A stretch of 64,000 nt of DNA, from the NCBI GenBank assembly GCA_040080145.1, contig JBEBJA010000004.1, positions 29,576 to 93,575 on the forward strand, in the 5' to 3' direction. Below the pieces are notes generated by a model. The model had not been told where the DNA came from. It made no database searches and saw nothing but the letters and a program-made list of their open reading frames with translations. The DNA comes from JANXVY01 sp040080145. Lineage in GTDB: Bacteria > Pseudomonadota > Alphaproteobacteria > Rhizobiales > Hyphomicrobiaceae. The position numbers and the translations under genes were made by a program. Position 1 is the first letter of the stretch. Every line of letters starts with the position of its first letter. Of the stretch, positions 1-8,411 are shown piece by piece.

Positions 1-3000
1 CGTGCGTTGGATAAGACGCCTTACCCTTGGCGGTTGTGCCATTGTGACAGGTCGCGCACCCCGACGAAATACCGGTGTGATTGAACTTGGCACCCAGGAA
101 CGTGGTCGTGCTGGTGTGACACTGCTCGCACGGCGCAGACGTTGTGATGTGTGAACCCGACTTGCCCTTGGCAGTCGTGCCATTGTGGCACGTCGCGCAA
201 CCCGTAGTAATTCCGGTGTGGTCAAAGACGGTGACGCCTTTGAATGTGATGGTGCTGTGGTGGCAGTTCTCGCACGGCAGCGTCGTCACCGGATGTGTCT
301 GGGTTTTGCCCGTCGCGATAATGCCGTTGTGGCAAGTCGCGCAACCAGCCGTGATACCAACGTGGTTCATCGGCGTGCCCGGACCCCAGGCCGTGAAGTT
401 CGATGCCGAATGGCAGGTCTCGCAAGCAAGTGTGGTCGTGACGTGCTTGGCATAAGAGGACTTGCCGAGCGCAATGGTACCGTTGTGGCAAGTGGCGCAA
501 CCCGATGTGATGCCAACGTGGTTCATCGCGGTGCCAGGCCCCCAGGCGGTGAACTTGGTGGGCGAATGACAGGTTTCACATGCCTTTGTCGTCGGAACGT
601 GGGCCGGGTACGAACTCATGCCCACCGCGTTGGTGCCGTTATGGCAGGAAGCGCAGCCCGAGACGATGCCGACATGGTTCATCGGCGTTCCTGGCCCCCA
701 CGCAGTAAAGTTCGTCGCCGCATGACAGGTCTCGCAAGCCTTAGCCGTGACGATGTGGGTTGGATAGGATGCTTTACCGGTCGCAAGCGTGCCGTTGTGG
801 CAGGTCGCACATCCAGACGTGATGCCGGCATGGTTCATCGGCGTACCGGGACCAAACGCGGTAAAGTTCGTCTTCGAGTGGCAAAGCTCGCACGGTTGGG
901 TCGTCGGGACATGCTTGGCATAAGCGGACTTGCCAAGCGCCTTGCTGCCGTCGTGGCAGGTGGCGCAGCCCGACGAGATGCCGGCATGATCAAACGATGC
1001 ACCAAGGAAACTGACAGTACTCTTGTGGCAGATTTCGCAAGCCTGCGTCGTTGCGATGTGTGTCGGTGCCTTGCCTTTCGCCAGAACGGTGTTGTGGCAG
1101 GTGGCGCAACCGGCAGTGATTCCCGTGTGGTTCATCGGCGTGCCGGGGCCGAAAGCACTGAAGCTCGCATGGCACGTCTCACAAGGTTGCGTCGTCGGAA
1201 TGTGCTTGGCGTAGGCGGCCTTCCCCTTGGCCTTGACGTTGTCGTGACAGGTGGCGCAACCGGATGTAATGCCAGTGTGGTTCATCGGCGTGCCGGGGCC
1301 GAACGTGGCGGTGCTGACGTGGCAGATCTCGCACGGCTGAGCCGTCGGGATGTGATTGACGTAGGACGCCTGACCTTTGGCGAGCGTCCCGTTGTGGCAG
1401 GTGGCGCACCCCGACGTAATGCCGAGATGGTTCATGGGCGTACCAGGACCGAACGCGATGAAGCTCGAGTGGCAGGTCTCGCACGGCTGAGCGGTCGGCA
1501 CATGTTTGGCATACGACGCCTTGCCGAGCGCTTGCGTGCCATCGTGGCATGTAGCGCAACCAGACGTAATCCCGGTGTGATCGAAGGTCGTCCCTTTGAA
1601 GCTGACTGTGCTGTGGTGGCAGGTCTCGCACGGCTGTGCCGTCGGCACGTGACCGGTGTTCTTGCCTAGCGCGAGGTTCCCGTTATGGCAGGTGGCGCAA
1701 CCGTTGGTGATGCCGGTGTGGTTCATCGGCGTGCCGGGACCCCAAGCCGTGAAGTTCGACGCCGAGTGACACGTTTCGCAGGGCTGGATGGTCGCAACAT
1801 GCTTGGCATAGGACGACTTGCCGAGTGCGTTCGTGCCATTATGGCAGGTCGCACAACCCGAGCCGATGCCGGTGTGGTTCATCGGCGTTCCCGGTCCCCA
1901 CGCGGTGAAGTTCGTCGCCGAATGACAGGTCTCGCAGGCTTGCGTCGTAACGATGTGCTTGGCGTAGGACGCGGTACCTAGAGCGAGCGTCCCGTTGTGG
2001 CAGGTAGCGCAACCGGCCGTGATGCCGGTGTGGTTCATTGGCGTGCCGGGACCCCAAGCAGTGAACTTCGTTGCCAAATGGCAGGTCTCGCAGGGCAGTG
2101 CCGTGACGATGTGCTTGGCGTAGGTCGCCTTGCCTTTGGCCAGCGTATCATTGTGGCAGGCAGCGCAGCCCGACGTGATACCCACATGGTTCATCGGCGT
2201 ACCCGGACCCCACGCGGTAAAGTTCACCTTGGAATGACAGGTCTCGCAAGCAAGCGTTGTCGCGATGTGGTTGGGGTAAGCGGACTTGCCAAGCGCCTGG
2301 GTGCCATTGTGGCAAGTGGCGCAACCAGACGAGATCCCCGCGTGGTTCATCGGTGTGCCGGGACCGAACGCGATAGTGCTTTTGTGGCAGAGTTCGCACG
2401 GCTGGGCCGTCACGACGTGGTTGGGATAGGCGGACTTGCCCTTGGCTTGCGTGCCGTCGTGGCAGGTAGCGCAACCCGACGTCGTCCCGGTATGGTCGAA
2501 AACCGTGACGCCCTTAAAGGACACGAAATTCTTGTGGCAGTTTTCGCACGGTAGCGTCGTAACGGTGTGACCAGGGTTTTTGCCGAGTGCAAGGGTGTTG
2601 TTGTGGCAAGTCGCGCAACCGGCGGTGATGCCGGTGTGGTTCATCGGCGTGCCGGGCCCCCACGCGGTGAAGTTTGTTGGGGCATGACAGGTTTCGCACG
2701 GCTGCGAGGTCGTAATGTGCTTGGCATACGATGCCTTGCCCAGCGCATTGGTGCCGTTGTGGCACGCAGCACAGCCCGACGTGATGCCGGCATGGTTCAT
2801 CGGCGTACCCGGACCCCATGCCGTGAAGTTCGTCGTCGAATGGCAGGTTTCGCACGCCTGCGTGGTCGGGATGTGCTTGGCGTACGACGCCTTCCCCAGC
2901 GCATTGGTGCCGTTGTGGCAAGTAAAGCAACCCGACGAGATGCCGGTGTGATTCATCGGAGTGCCGGGACCCCACGCGGTAAAGTTTGTCGCCGAGTGGC

Positions 3001-5614
3001 ACGTCTCGCAGGTCTGCGTCGTGGCGATGTGCTTGGTGTAGCTTGTGCTGCCCTTGGCAAGCGTCCCGTTGTGGCAGGTAGCGCACCCAGACGTGATGCC
3101 GGTGTGGTTCATCGGTGTGCCCGGACCCCACGCGGTAAACTTCGTTGCCGAGTGGCAGGTTTCGCAGGCCAGCGTGGTCGTGATGTGCTTGGCGTAGCTG
3201 GCTTTACCTTTGGCCAGCGTATCGTTGTGGCAGGTGGCGCAGCCCGAACTAATGCCAACGTGGTTCATCGGCGTGCCGGGGCCGAAAGCGACGGTGCTCT
3301 TGTGGCAGGTCTCGCACCCCAAGGTCGTTGCAATGTGGTTGGGATAGGCGGTTTTGCCCTTGGCGTTGATCCCGTCGTGGCAGGTCGCGCACCCAGCCGT
3401 CACCCCGGTGTGGTCGAAGATCGCCGTCTTAAAGTTCGTCGTGTCGTGGTGGCAGGTTTCACACGGGGCCGTGGTGGCAACGTGCGTCTTGTGTTTGCCG
3501 ATCGCAATGGAGCCGTTGTGGCAGGACGCGCAGCCCGTCGTGATGCCGAGATGGTTCATCGGCGTACCAGGACCCCAGGCCGTGAAGTTCGACGCTGTGT
3601 GGCAGATTTCGCACGGCTGAGTGGTGGCGATATGATTGGGATAGGACGACTTGCCAAGCGCGTTGGTGCCGTTGTGGCAAGTCGCGCAACCCGACGTGAT
3701 GCCGGCATGGTTCATCGGCGTGCCAGGACCCCAGGCGGTGAAATTCGACGCTGTGTGGCAGGTCTCGCAAGGCTGAGTGGTGGCGATATGCTTGGGATAG
3801 GACGCCTGTCCCAGCGCGTTGGTGCCGTTATGACAGGTCGCACAACCCGACGTAATGCCGGTGTGGTTCATCGGCGTGCCAGGACCCCAGGCCGTGAAGT
3901 TCGCCGCCGAATGACACGTCTCGCAGGCCAGTGCCGTAGCGATATGCTTGGGATATGCGGCCTTGCCCTTAGCGAGGGTGCCGTTGTGACAGGTGGCGCA
4001 ACCGGACGTGATTCCGGCGTGGTTCATTGGCGTGCCTGGACCCCAAGCCGTGAAGTTTGTCGCGCTGTGACAGCTCTCGCAGGTCAAAGTTGTAGCAACG
4101 TGATTGGTATACGAGGCTTTACCCTTGGCCAGTGTTCCGTTGTGGCACGTGGCGCATCCCGACGTAATGCCAACGTGATTCATTGGCGTTCCGGGGCCGA
4201 AGGCAACCGTGTTCTTGTGGCAGGTTTCGCAGCCAAGCGTAGTTGCGATGTGGTTGGGATAATCGGCCTTGCCTTTGGCCTTTGAACCATCATGGCAGGT
4301 GGCACAGCCGCTGGTGATGCCCGTGTGATCAAACACCGACGTGCCTTTGAATGACACGAAGCCGGTGTGGCAGTTTTCACAAGGCAGCGTCGTCGCGATA
4401 TGGCTGGGCTTTTTACCAACCGCGATGGTGTTGTTGTGACAGGTGACGCACCCTGACGTAATGCCAAGATGGTTCATGGGTGTACCAGGACCCCAAGCGA
4501 GGAAGTTCGCTGGAGCGTGACACGTTTCGCACGGCTGGGCGGTCGGGATATGACTTGGATATGACGACTTGCCGGTAGCCTTTGTGCCGTCGTGGCAAGC
4601 CGCGCAGCCCGACGAGATGCCGGCGTGGTTCATGGTAGCAGCAACGAACGTCGTCGTGCTGGTATGACAAGTTTCGCAGGCAGCCGTCGTAACAACGTGG
4701 GCCTTGTGCTTGCCGATAGCTGTCTTGTTGTCATGACAGGTCGCGCAACCGCTCGTGATTCCGGTATGATCGAACGTCCCCGTCTTGAACGTCACCGTCG
4801 ATTTATGGCAATCCGAGCAGGGTAGCGTTGTCTGCGGGTGGCCAGCAGACTTACCGACTGCCGTCTTGCCGTTATGACAGGTTTCGCAAGCCGCTGTGGT
4901 AGCGGTGTGATCCATCGCGACAGGCTTGAAACCCGTGATCGCGTGGCATTTGGCGCAGTCGTTGTTCGTGGAGACATGGTCGAGCGGCTTACCCAGCGCA
5001 CGCTTGCCGTCGTGACAGAAAGCGCAGCTCGCGTTGGCCTGCGAGTGGTCAAACGCTTTGCCCGTTACGTTGGTCCAGTTCTGCGTGGTGTGACAGGTCT
5101 TGCAATCGGCGGTCGACGGGACATGGATCGGGCTCTTGCCGATGGCATATTTGCCATTGTGACAGGAGGAGCAAGCGGTCGCAGTCACCTTGCGATGGTC
5201 GACCTTGACCTTCTTCCAGCCTGCCGTGACGTGACAATCCGTACAGTTATTGCCGGAAGGCAGATGATTGGCGGACTTACCCTTGGTCTGAGGGCCTTGA
5301 GTCCGCAGACCGTTGTGACAGTCAACGCAGGCGTGCGGCAAACCTTTGAAGACAGCGTTAAGATGGCAGGTCTCGCAAGGCGCCTTGGTATGGGCACCAG
5401 TCAGCGGAAAGGTCGTCTTGGAGTGATCGAAGTTCTTATCGACGACAACAGCACCGGAAGCCGGCTGCTGCTGAGCGGAAGCGGCCGGGACAAACTGTAC
5501 CAAGCTTAGCCACGCACCGAATACCAGCGCTGCAACCAAAACAAGCGCGCGCGCCAGTTGGCTGACACCGCAACCCAACGACCCAACCCCGACTAGATGC
5601 CCTCGCTGCCCCAC
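1..5614 (-). CDS. Giant repetitive multiheme cytochrome c, about 72 CxxCH motifs, runs off the left edge
   Basis: Partial gene: the reverse-strand frame stays open to base 1. My translation gives about 1,870 residues with about 72 CxxCH heme-binding motifs and an end not yet reached. The start is a GTG after an AGAGGGG ribosome site. A long signal peptide follows, with hydrophobic core LVLVAALVFGAWLSLV and likely cleavage after AASA. The first nine or so motifs are irregular. After them come tandem units of about 52 residues (156 bp), each holding two motifs, such as CATCHNGT and CETCHSATNF, joined by GPGTPMNHxGITSG. Shorter units have FDHTGITSG instead. The many extra histidines could be distal heme ligands. 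It lies 226 bp downstream of the 18-heme cytochrome on the same strand. Its role as a periplasmic or cell-surface electron wire is inference. The family (doubled-CXXCH cytochromes) is clear, the substrate unknown. Confidence 0.93.
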   Translation of the reverse strand, partial: MGQRGHLVGVGSLGCGVSQLARALVLVAALVFGAWLSLVQFVPAASAQQQPASGAVVVDKNFDHSKTTFPLTGAHTKAPCETCHLNAVFKGLPHACVDCHNGLRTQGPQTKGKSANHLPSGNNCTDCHVTAGWKKVKVDHRKVTATACSSCHNGKYAIGKSPIHVPSTADCKTCHTTQNWTNVTGKAFDHSQANASCAFCHDGKRALGKPLDHVSTNNDCAKCHAITGFKPVAMDHTATTAACETCHNGKTAVGKSAGHPQTTLPCSDCHKSTVTFKTGTFDHTGITSGCATCHDNKTAIGKHKAHVVTTAACETCHTSTTTFVAATMNHAGISSGCAACHDGTKATGKSSYPSHIPTAQPCETCHAPANFLAWGPGTPMNHLGITSGCVTCHNNTIAVGKKPSHIATTLPCENCHTGFVSFKGTSVFDHTGITSGCATCHDGSKAKGKADYPNHIATTLGCETCHKNTVAFGPGTPMNHVGITSGCATCHNGTLAKGKASYTNHVATTLTCESCHSATNFTAWGPGTPMNHAGITSGCATCHNGTLAKGKAAYPKHIATALACETCHSAANFTAWGPGTPMNHTGITSGCATCHNGTNALGQASYPKHIATTQPCETCHTASNFTAWGPGTPMNHAGITSGCATCHNGTNALGKSSYPNHIATTQPCEICHTASNFTAWGPGTPMNHLGITTGCASCHNGSIAIGKHKTHVATTAPCETCHHDTTNFKTAIFDHTGVTAGCATCHDGINAKGKTAYPNHIATTLGCETCHKSTVAFGPGTPMNHVGISSGCATCHNDTLAKGKASYAKHITTTLACETCHSATKFTAWGPGTPMNHTGITSGCATCHNGTLAKGSTSYTKHIATTQTCETCHSATNFTAWGPGTPMNHTGISSGCFTCHNGTNALGKASYAKHIPTTQACETCHSTTNFTAWGPGTPMNHAGITSGCAACHNGTNALGKASYAKHITTSQPCETCHAPTNFTAWGPGTPMNHTGITAGCATCHNNTLALGKNPGHTVTTLPCENCHKNFVSFKGVTVFDHTGTTSGCATCHDGTQAKGKSAYPNHVVTAQPCELCHKSTIAFGPGTPMNHAGISSGCATCHNGTQALGKSAYPNHIATTLACETCHSKVNFTAWGPGTPMNHVGITSGCAACHNDTLAKGKATYAKHIVTALPCETCHLATKFTAWGPGTPMNHTGITAGCATCHNGTLALGTASYAKHIVTTQACETCHSATNFTAWGPGTPMNHTGIGSGCATCHNGTNALGKSSYAKHVATIQPCETCHSASNFTAWGPGTPMNHTGITNGCATCHNGNLALGKNTGHVPTAQPCETCHHSTVSFKGTTFDHTGITSGCATCHDGTQALGKASYAKHVPTAQPCETCHSSFIAFGPGTPMNHLGITSGCATCHNGTLAKGQASYVNHIPTAQPCEICHVSTATFGPGTPMNHTGITSGCATCHDNVKAKGKAAYAKHIPTTQPCETCHASFSAFGPGTPMNHTGITAGCATCHNTVLAKGKAPTHIATTQACEICHKSTVSFLGASFDHAGISSGCATCHDGSKALGKSAYAKHVPTTQPCELCHSKTNFTAFGPGTPMNHAGITSGCATCHNGTLATGKASYPTHIVTAKACETCHAATNFTAWGPGTPMNHVGIVSGCASCHNGTNAVGMSSYPAHVPTTKACETCHSPTKFTAWGPGTAMNHVGITSGCATCHNGTIALGKSSYAKHVTTTLACETCHSASNFTAWGPGTPMNHVGITAGCATCHNGIIATGKTQTHPVTTLPCENCHHSTITFKGVTVFDHTGITTGCATCHNGTTAKGKSGSHITTSAPCEQCHTSTTTFLGAKFNHTGISSGCATCHNGTTAKGKASYPTH

Positions 5615-5840
5615 GTGCCCCTCTAAAGCGTTACAACCAAATCAACGTCCAAACGTGGGCTCGCAACCAAACACTTGGACATCAAGTTCATCAGAAACGC
5701 GGAGCAATACGACGACAGAGAAAAGAAAAGACATGCGAAACAGCACGTTATATCTTACATCTCATCAATCAGCACAGCCCCACGAATCGGCACACCAAAG
5801 TGCTTATACGTTCGCTAGCGCGCATAGCTAATTTTGGCGA

Positions 5841-7217
5841 TTAATTCCGTATGTATGCTGTGCCAAACGTCGCCGTTGTGTGGCATTTGCCACAGTTGCG
5901 GCCAAACGCACCGCGGTGGCGGTCCTGGGATTTATGGCAAGCGTAACAGTCGGTGGGCAGCGTCGCTTTTTCCACGTGCCGGACGGAATGGCAGGAGTAG
6001 CACGTCGCCTTGGCATGGCGTCCTGTCAGGCGGAATTTCGTATCGTTGTGATCGAAACGGGCATGCTTCCATTCGGTCACGTTATGGCACTGCCCGCAGC
6101 CGGGCCCAAGCCGGCCCTCATGAGCGTCCTTCTTGGCGTGGCATGCAGCACACGCAAGCGGCGTGTCCTTATAGAGCTTGGTTTTGTGGCAGGCGTCGCA
6201 CTTGGCATCGGCGTGCTTGCCGCGCAATGGGAACCGGGACAAGGCGTGATCGTGCTTGGTGTCCTTCTTCCAGCTCGCCTCGCCATGGCAAGACAGGCAC
6301 TCCTTGCCGAGCTTTTCCTTATGGACATCGTCCTTGGTGTGGCACGGCATGCACGTGGTCGCGAGCTTAACCTTATGCGGGTCCTTTTCGTGGCATTTGC
6401 TGCACGGCGTATCTTGATGTTTGCCCAACAGCGGGAACTTGGTGTTTTTGTCGTGATCGAAGGCAACATCCCACCAAGCGCTTGTTTTATGACAACTTTC
6501 GCACTTAGGACCGTTGCGTTCCTTATGAACGTCTTGCTTTTGATGGCAACTCGCGCACGCAACGGGAACGCCCTTATACCGCTCACCGGCATGGCAGAGC
6601 TGACAGGCAACGTCGGCATGCGCGCCGGTCAGCGGAAATTTCGTGGCCTTGTGATCGAACGGCTTCGTCTTTGTCCAGGCGTCCGCCGTGTGACAGCTCG
6701 CACAATCGGCTCCAAGCTGGCCCTTGTGAATGTCGTTTGACTTGTGGCAATCGGCGCATTTGCTGGGCGCTTCGCGGTACTTCTTGGCAGGCTTATGACA
6801 GCTCTCGCAACTTGCCGACTGGTGTTTGCCTACGAGTGCAAAATTCGTCGCGGTGTGATCGAAGGTCTGTTTGTCGAACGGTGCAACGTCCGCACCCCGG
6901 CCTTTATGGTCTGCATGACAATGCCGACAGGCGTTGGCAGTCGCATCCTTTCGGATGCCGTGCATGCCCTTCTTATTGGCGATGTCGGCAGCCACCGGCT
7001 TGTGACACTTCAGGCAGAGATCGTCCTGTGCCTTGGGCGAAAACGGGACGTGGCAATTGGCGCAGTCTTTTTCGAGTTTGGCATGACCTTCAATCAACGG
7101 GCCGGGCATCACGAGCCGCTCGAATGGATTTTGCGCCGAAGCGGGCACCGCCACGATCAACGCGGATAGAACCCAAAGAACGGCAGAAACCAAACCAGTC
7201 AATAGCGGGCTGCGCAT
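5841..7217 (-). CDS. 18-heme periplasmic cytochrome c, module A
   Basis: 458 aa with signal peptide (cleavage near VPASA-QN) and 18 CxxCH motifs by my count. The repeating pattern is FDHxxTKFPLxGxH, then CxxCH, then a second CxxCH about 14-18 residues later. This is the doubled-CXXCH, cytochrome c7-like arrangement. The mature N-terminus, FERLVMPGPLIEGHAKLE, is nearly matched in the module B paralog (FEKLVNPGPVIEGHVKVE). That paralog has almost the same length and the same heme count. It starts 9 bp after the stop of the cytochrome b-like gene, so the two are almost certainly one transcript. I infer a soluble periplasmic relay between the membrane diheme protein and the giant cytochrome downstream. 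The direction of electron flow cannot be read from the sequence. Confidence 0.93.
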   Translation of the reverse strand: MRSPLLTGLVSAVLWVLSALIVAVPASAQNPFERLVMPGPLIEGHAKLEKDCANCHVPFSPKAQDDLCLKCHKPVAADIANKKGMHGIRKDATANACRHCHADHKGRGADVAPFDKQTFDHTATNFALVGKHQSASCESCHKPAKKYREAPSKCADCHKSNDIHKGQLGADCASCHTADAWTKTKPFDHKATKFPLTGAHADVACQLCHAGERYKGVPVACASCHQKQDVHKERNGPKCESCHKTSAWWDVAFDHDKNTKFPLLGKHQDTPCSKCHEKDPHKVKLATTCMPCHTKDDVHKEKLGKECLSCHGEASWKKDTKHDHALSRFPLRGKHADAKCDACHKTKLYKDTPLACAACHAKKDAHEGRLGPGCGQCHNVTEWKHARFDHNDTKFRLTGRHAKATCYSCHSVRHVEKATLPTDCYACHKSQDRHRGAFGRNCGKCHTTATFGTAYIRN

Positions 7218-7226
7218 AGTCCTGCC

Positions 7227-8213
7227 TCAATAAAGGTGAACAGCAATGACGTGGCCAACGGCAGCCAGAATCAAAAGCAGGAACAATGGCATGTGAAGAA
7301 CGTGCCACATCTGAAAGAGGCGGGCGAAGAAATGAAGGCTGGCCGCCTTCTGGACCGCTGCGAAATAGGCGTCGAAATGGTCATGAACCGCGTCGATGCG
7401 TTCCGCATGTTCCTGCGCTGTCCAGCGTTCGCGAAGCGCTCGGGCTGAAATGATGGAGTCCGCTTCACGCTTTATATATGCGCGGCTTTTGCGCGCCTTC
7501 GGTGCGAGGTAGACAGCGGCCCTGAAGCTTCCAAGTGCCGAATTCCGGTAGGCCTGGGCCTCGACCTCATAGCCGGTCAGCTCCGCCTCGATATGGGGCG
7601 CGTGCTCCATGTCTTGCCCGAAAGCGTCGCGTAAGGCGTTGGCATCTTGCAACAATTGCGCGACGTCCGAACGCCGGCCGGAGGCTTCTTCGGTGATCTG
7701 AGCGTAGATATAACGGCCAACGAGACCGCTCGCGACCACCAGCAGCATGATTGACATCGCAACCGTTGCGTTGGTGCTATCTAGGCGGAAATTCGAGTGG
7801 ATAATGACGAGCGCAGGACCGGCGATGCCAAGAAACATATGGGCCGTGAACCATGCCCGGACGGTCCCGGCGCGCTGCAACGGCTTCCAATGTTTACGGG
7901 CCGGATAGAGCAAAAGTGCCAACATCATAATGCCGCCCGTAATGCCGAGCATATAACCCAAACCGGTCTTGGGAGTAATTTCGCCTTCAAGCCGTTGTGT
8001 CCAAGCGTAGGCGATGACAGACAGGACTAGTCCTGCAACCAGCAATTCGGTCAGATAGTATGATCGCCGCGCTGGGGTTGTGTGCGCAGCAGATTGGCGC
8101 GGCACGGCAGCGGGCATACTGCGAGCAATCGTTGCCGGCGCCGTCGCCTCAGAACCGGCTTCACGAGGAGTGGTATGGATTGCGCTGGATTTTGCTGATG
8201 TTCTTGACGCCAT
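7227..8213 (-). CDS. Transmembrane diheme cytochrome b-like protein, module A
   Basis: 328 aa from the ATG preceded by GGAG at 6 nt; an in-frame ATG at 8225 has no clear ribosome site. A Pro/Ala-rich N-terminal tail leads to four membrane helices, a charged helical section of about 110 residues, and a last helix at the C-terminus. The third helix carries H125 and H139. The last carries H304, H307, H321 and H326. The pairs H125/H139 and H307/H321 are each 14 residues apart, the usual spacing for two b hemes stacked across a membrane. All are conserved in the module B paralog. It probably moves electrons across the inner membrane between the cytoplasmic flavoprotein and the periplasmic 18-heme cytochrome. 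No specific named family is assigned. Confidence 0.8.
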   Translation of the reverse strand: MASRTSAKSSAIHTTPREAGSEATAPATIARSMPAAVPRQSAAHTTPARRSYYLTELLVAGLVLSVIAYAWTQRLEGEITPKTGLGYMLGITGGIMMLALLLYPARKHWKPLQRAGTVRAWFTAHMFLGIAGPALVIIHSNFRLDSTNATVAMSIMLLVVASGLVGRYIYAQITEEASGRRSDVAQLLQDANALRDAFGQDMEHAPHIEAELTGYEVEAQAYRNSALGSFRAAVYLAPKARKSRAYIKREADSIISARALRERWTAQEHAERIDAVHDHFDAYFAAVQKAASLHFFARLFQMWHVLHMPLFLLLILAAVGHVIAVHLY

Positions 8214-8411
8214 TCCCCGCTCCATTCTTGGCGTCGCATAGGAGAGCTTGCGCCAACTGGCAAACTGCTCCCGGTGCGACCTATAAGTTGGGAGTAGCGC
8301 GCATTACGGCATCACCGGCCTCTTACGCTGGCCGGAGATCGTGTAACACTAGCCACTGATTCCCTGCACACTTAAGTGCCATAATCAGTCTTTACTCAAG
8401 GTTAACATCGC

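Noticed and set aside
185..4285. Long rightward readings of several hundred codons (185-1669, 2567-4285) opposite the giant cytochrome
   Set aside because: They are Arg/Gly/Val-rich, repeat with the same 156-bp period and have no recognisable domain. They are shadows of the repeated cytochrome sequence on the other strand.
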